Positions 4,913 to 6,069 of a stretch of 6,069 nucleotides of DNA are shown piece after piece; position 1 is the first letter of the stretch, and each line of letters begins with the position of its first letter. Source of the stretch: an uncultured Ktedonobacteraceae bacterium. Its GTDB lineage: Bacteria > Chloroflexota > Ktedonobacteria > Ktedonobacterales > Ktedonobacteraceae. The notes under the pieces were generated by a model that searched no databases, was not told where the DNA came from, and worked only from the letters and a program-made list of their open reading frames with translations. Made by a program: the position numbers and the translations under genes. The DNA is taken from positions 1 to 6,069 of the forward strand of contig CATPCK010000147.1 in the NCBI GenBank assembly GCA_955652655.1, in the 5' to 3' direction.

Positions 4913-5656
4913 ATGACAACGAACACCTCTGCTCCGCAAAAACTCTACCTTATGCAGTTAGGGACCTCGACCGTATCCGTAGCAGGCCGAACGCTGGAAA
5001 TGGTCCTGGGTTGCTATCTCGTCGAGACCAGCGATGGGAAGCATATCCTGATTGATAGCGGACTCCCGGCGGATGTCCCGCTGCCTGCGGGGAGGCCGCC
5101 AGCCGAGCACGAGCAGGGAAAAAATGTGATCGAGCAGCTTGGCGATCTAGGTCTGCGTCCTGACGATATCGATTTCCTCATCTGTACCCATTTCGACCTG
5201 GACCACGCGGGATATCATGATGCCTTTACGAAGGCAGAACTCATCGTCCAGCGCGAACACTATGCACTGGCGCGCAGCGGACATCCGCGCTTCGCTGCCG
5301 CACGCCCTCACTGGGATCACCCGGCCCTGCGGTACCGGCTGATTGATGGAGATACCGAACTGCTGCCCGGCCTGACGCTGCTGGAGACCGGTGGGCATAC
5401 CCCTGGACATCAGTCGGTGCTGGTGCGCCTGCCGCAGAGCGGCCCGGTGCTGCTGGCTATCGATGCAGTTGTCATGCAGCGCCTTTTTACCCCTGATCGA
5501 AAGGCCTGGCCGCTGGATGACAACGAGGAGCAATTGCGTGCCAGCACGCGAAAACTGCTGGAACTGGTCGAGAGCGAGCAGGTGGAGCTGGTCATCTTTG
5601 GCCATGATGGTCAGCAGTGGCAAACGCTCAAGAAAGCGCCGGCATATTACGAGTGA
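4913..5656 (+). CDS. MBL-fold hydrolase, AHL lactonase-like
   Basis: The 247-residue protein is close in length to AiiA-type N-acyl homoserine lactonases, which open the lactone ring of quorum-sensing signals with two metal ions. Motifs in order are ILIDSGL (about 46-52), THFDLDHAG (His93, Asp95, Asp97, His98), GGHTPGH (His162), AIDAV (Asp184, bridging) and FGHDG (His231). These line up with AiiA His104, His106, Asp108, His109, His169, Asp191 and His235. Two positions differ: the second ligand is Asp95 instead of His, and AiiA's catalytic helper Tyr194 (DASY) aligns with Val187 (DAVV). No signal peptide is seen, so it is probably cytoplasmic. The ATG at 4913 follows AAAGGAG (4898-4904) by eight bases. 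An ATG at 4909 is out of frame. The fold is firm; lactonase activity is inferred, and another lactone or ester is possible. Confidence 0.88.
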   Translation: MTTNTSAPQKLYLMQLGTSTVSVAGRTLEMVLGCYLVETSDGKHILIDSGLPADVPLPAGRPPAEHEQGKNVIEQLGDLGLRPDDIDFLICTHFDLDHAGYHDAFTKAELIVQREHYALARSGHPRFAAARPHWDHPALRYRLIDGDTELLPGLTLLETGGHTPGHQSVLVRLPQSGPVLLAIDAVVMQRLFTPDRKAWPLDDNEEQLRASTRKLLELVESEQVELVIFGHDGQQWQTLKKAPAYYE

Positions 5657-5789
5657 TCCCCCCATACCACTACGAGGAGACGATGTGTTCATACTAGCCT
5701 CGCGTCAGGTGCAAAGCGTCTTCTTCGCTTCAAGTAAGCGGACAATATACATCAAAAGTGATACTGGTGGCGAAGTCGAAAACGCCATC
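5657..5789. other. Spacer between lactonase-like gene and transposase
   Basis: No gene is visible here. The stretch should contain one end of the insertion sequence, because only 133 bases separate the two stops, but I cannot place it without the other end. A CTAG lies at 5694-5697. Three five-base arms, AAGCG (5714-5718), CGCTT (5726-5730) and AAGCG (5736-5740), allow two mutually exclusive hairpins with loops of seven and five bases. No T-run follows either. Confidence 0.5.
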
Positions 5790-6069
5790 TCAGGCCGCTT
5801 GCTCCATGACTCGCTTAAAGGCAGAGGTTCGGGTCTGTTCTGGTGCTTCTCCCCGTAACCAGCTCATCAGTTGAATGACATTGACCGCGGTAGCAATCGC
5901 TACATGGCCCAGATGGGTTTTGGAGAGACCAATATAGCGCGAGCGACGTAAGCCTAGCGCACGCACTGCCTGTGAATGAAGCCCTTCAATGCCTGCTCGA
6001 TGGCGATAGGTGTCTTTGAACTCATCGGTCTCCTCCCGCTTGCGTGCTGCAAACAGTGCTTGCATCTGC
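5790..6069 (-). CDS. DDE transposase, C-terminal part (IS1182-like)
   Basis: The reverse-strand frame is open to the window edge and ends in TGA at 5790-5792, so about 93 C-terminal residues are visible. Counting from the Met at 6065, YRHRAGIEG (20-28) fits the Y(2)R(3)E signature of IS4/IS1182-type transposases. Glu27 is the third member of the DDE triad that holds the metal ions for strand transfer. It is followed by HSQAVRALGLRRSRYIGLSKTHL and a hydrophobic helix (HVAIATAVNVIQLMSWL, 54-70), a typical ending for this group. The first two Asp residues lie outside the window. The visible part has no stop or frameshift, so the gene may be intact. The exact IS family is a judgement from remembered pattern. 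Confidence 0.85.
   Translation of the reverse strand, partial: QMQALFAARKREETDEFKDTYRHRAGIEGLHSQAVRALGLRRSRYIGLSKTHLGHVAIATAVNVIQLMSWLRGEAPEQTRTSAFKRVMEQAA
5790..6069 (-). mobile_element. Insertion sequence, right portion cut by window edge
   Basis: The transposase end shows that an insertion sequence enters here from the right, transcribed toward the lactonase-like gene. Its terminal repeat should lie between 5657 and 5789 if the element is whole, but I could not identify it. The listed limits cover only the transposase part. Confidence 0.6.

Noticed and set aside
5147..5692. Reverse-strand open frame of 181 codons across the lactonase-like gene
   Set aside because: It is antisense to a gene with clear metal motifs, has no recognisable domain, and is explained by the GC-rich codon pattern.
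1..6069. CRISPR array, tRNA, rRNA or a phage or plasmid origin
   Set aside because: I found no regularly spaced repeats, no cloverleaf-like or rRNA-like sequence, and no iterons or replication genes.

Overview
The window reads as accessory chromosome from a Gram-positive-like, soil-type bacterium. The best guess is a Ktedonobacteria-like Chloroflexota. This guess rests on remembered resemblance of several proteins (the NTDAR-type adenosine deaminase, the short XRE regulator, the lactonase-like hydrolase, the RAGIEG-type transposase) and on strong Shine-Dalgarno sites. It is inference, not a database result. Composition is patchy: hand counts over single 60-base rows give about 63% GC in the hydrolase gene, 58% in the AraC-type gene, 47% in the small unknown gene before it and 38% in the reverse-strand gene near 4350. 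This suggests genes of mixed origin.

Layout, left to right. (1) 96-1088 is a complete adenosine deaminase-family gene. (2) A small reverse-strand XRE/Cro-CI-type regulator (1152-1379) faces a 160-base control region. That region holds the best promoter in the window (TTGACG, 18 bases, TATGAT), a perfect 6-2-6 dyad where transcription should start, and a direct repeat of CTTGAC. (3) This promoter points into a plus-strand run: a 91-residue unknown protein (1540-1815), an AraC-type regulator starting inside its stop codon (1812-2528), an alpha/beta hydrolase (2571-3353) and a six-helix DUF998-type membrane protein (3435-4082). (4) A convergent reverse-strand gene (4130-4537) encodes an unrecognised protein with a PH-like pattern and a tandem VWLD repeat. 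(5) A gene-poor stretch (4538-4912) carries a weak promoter candidate and a possible 34-residue peptide. It leads into a metallo-beta-lactamase-fold protein like AHL lactonases (4913-5656). (6) The right edge is the C-terminal end of a DDE transposase on the reverse strand (5790-6069), so an insertion sequence runs out of the window.

The likely working unit is 1152-4082: a repressor-like gene divergent from an AraC-regulator/hydrolase/membrane-protein run, which looks like a small-molecule response or detoxification module. The enzyme families are all known, but three of them depart from the usual active-site pattern: the deaminase at the counterparts of Asp19 and Asp296, the lactonase-like protein with HxDxDH instead of HxHxDH, and the hydrolase with GxSxC and no Asp at the usual acid loop. 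I see no CRISPR array, tRNA, rRNA or obvious defence system. The departures and the control region are the parts worth a second look, and I do not claim a new system.
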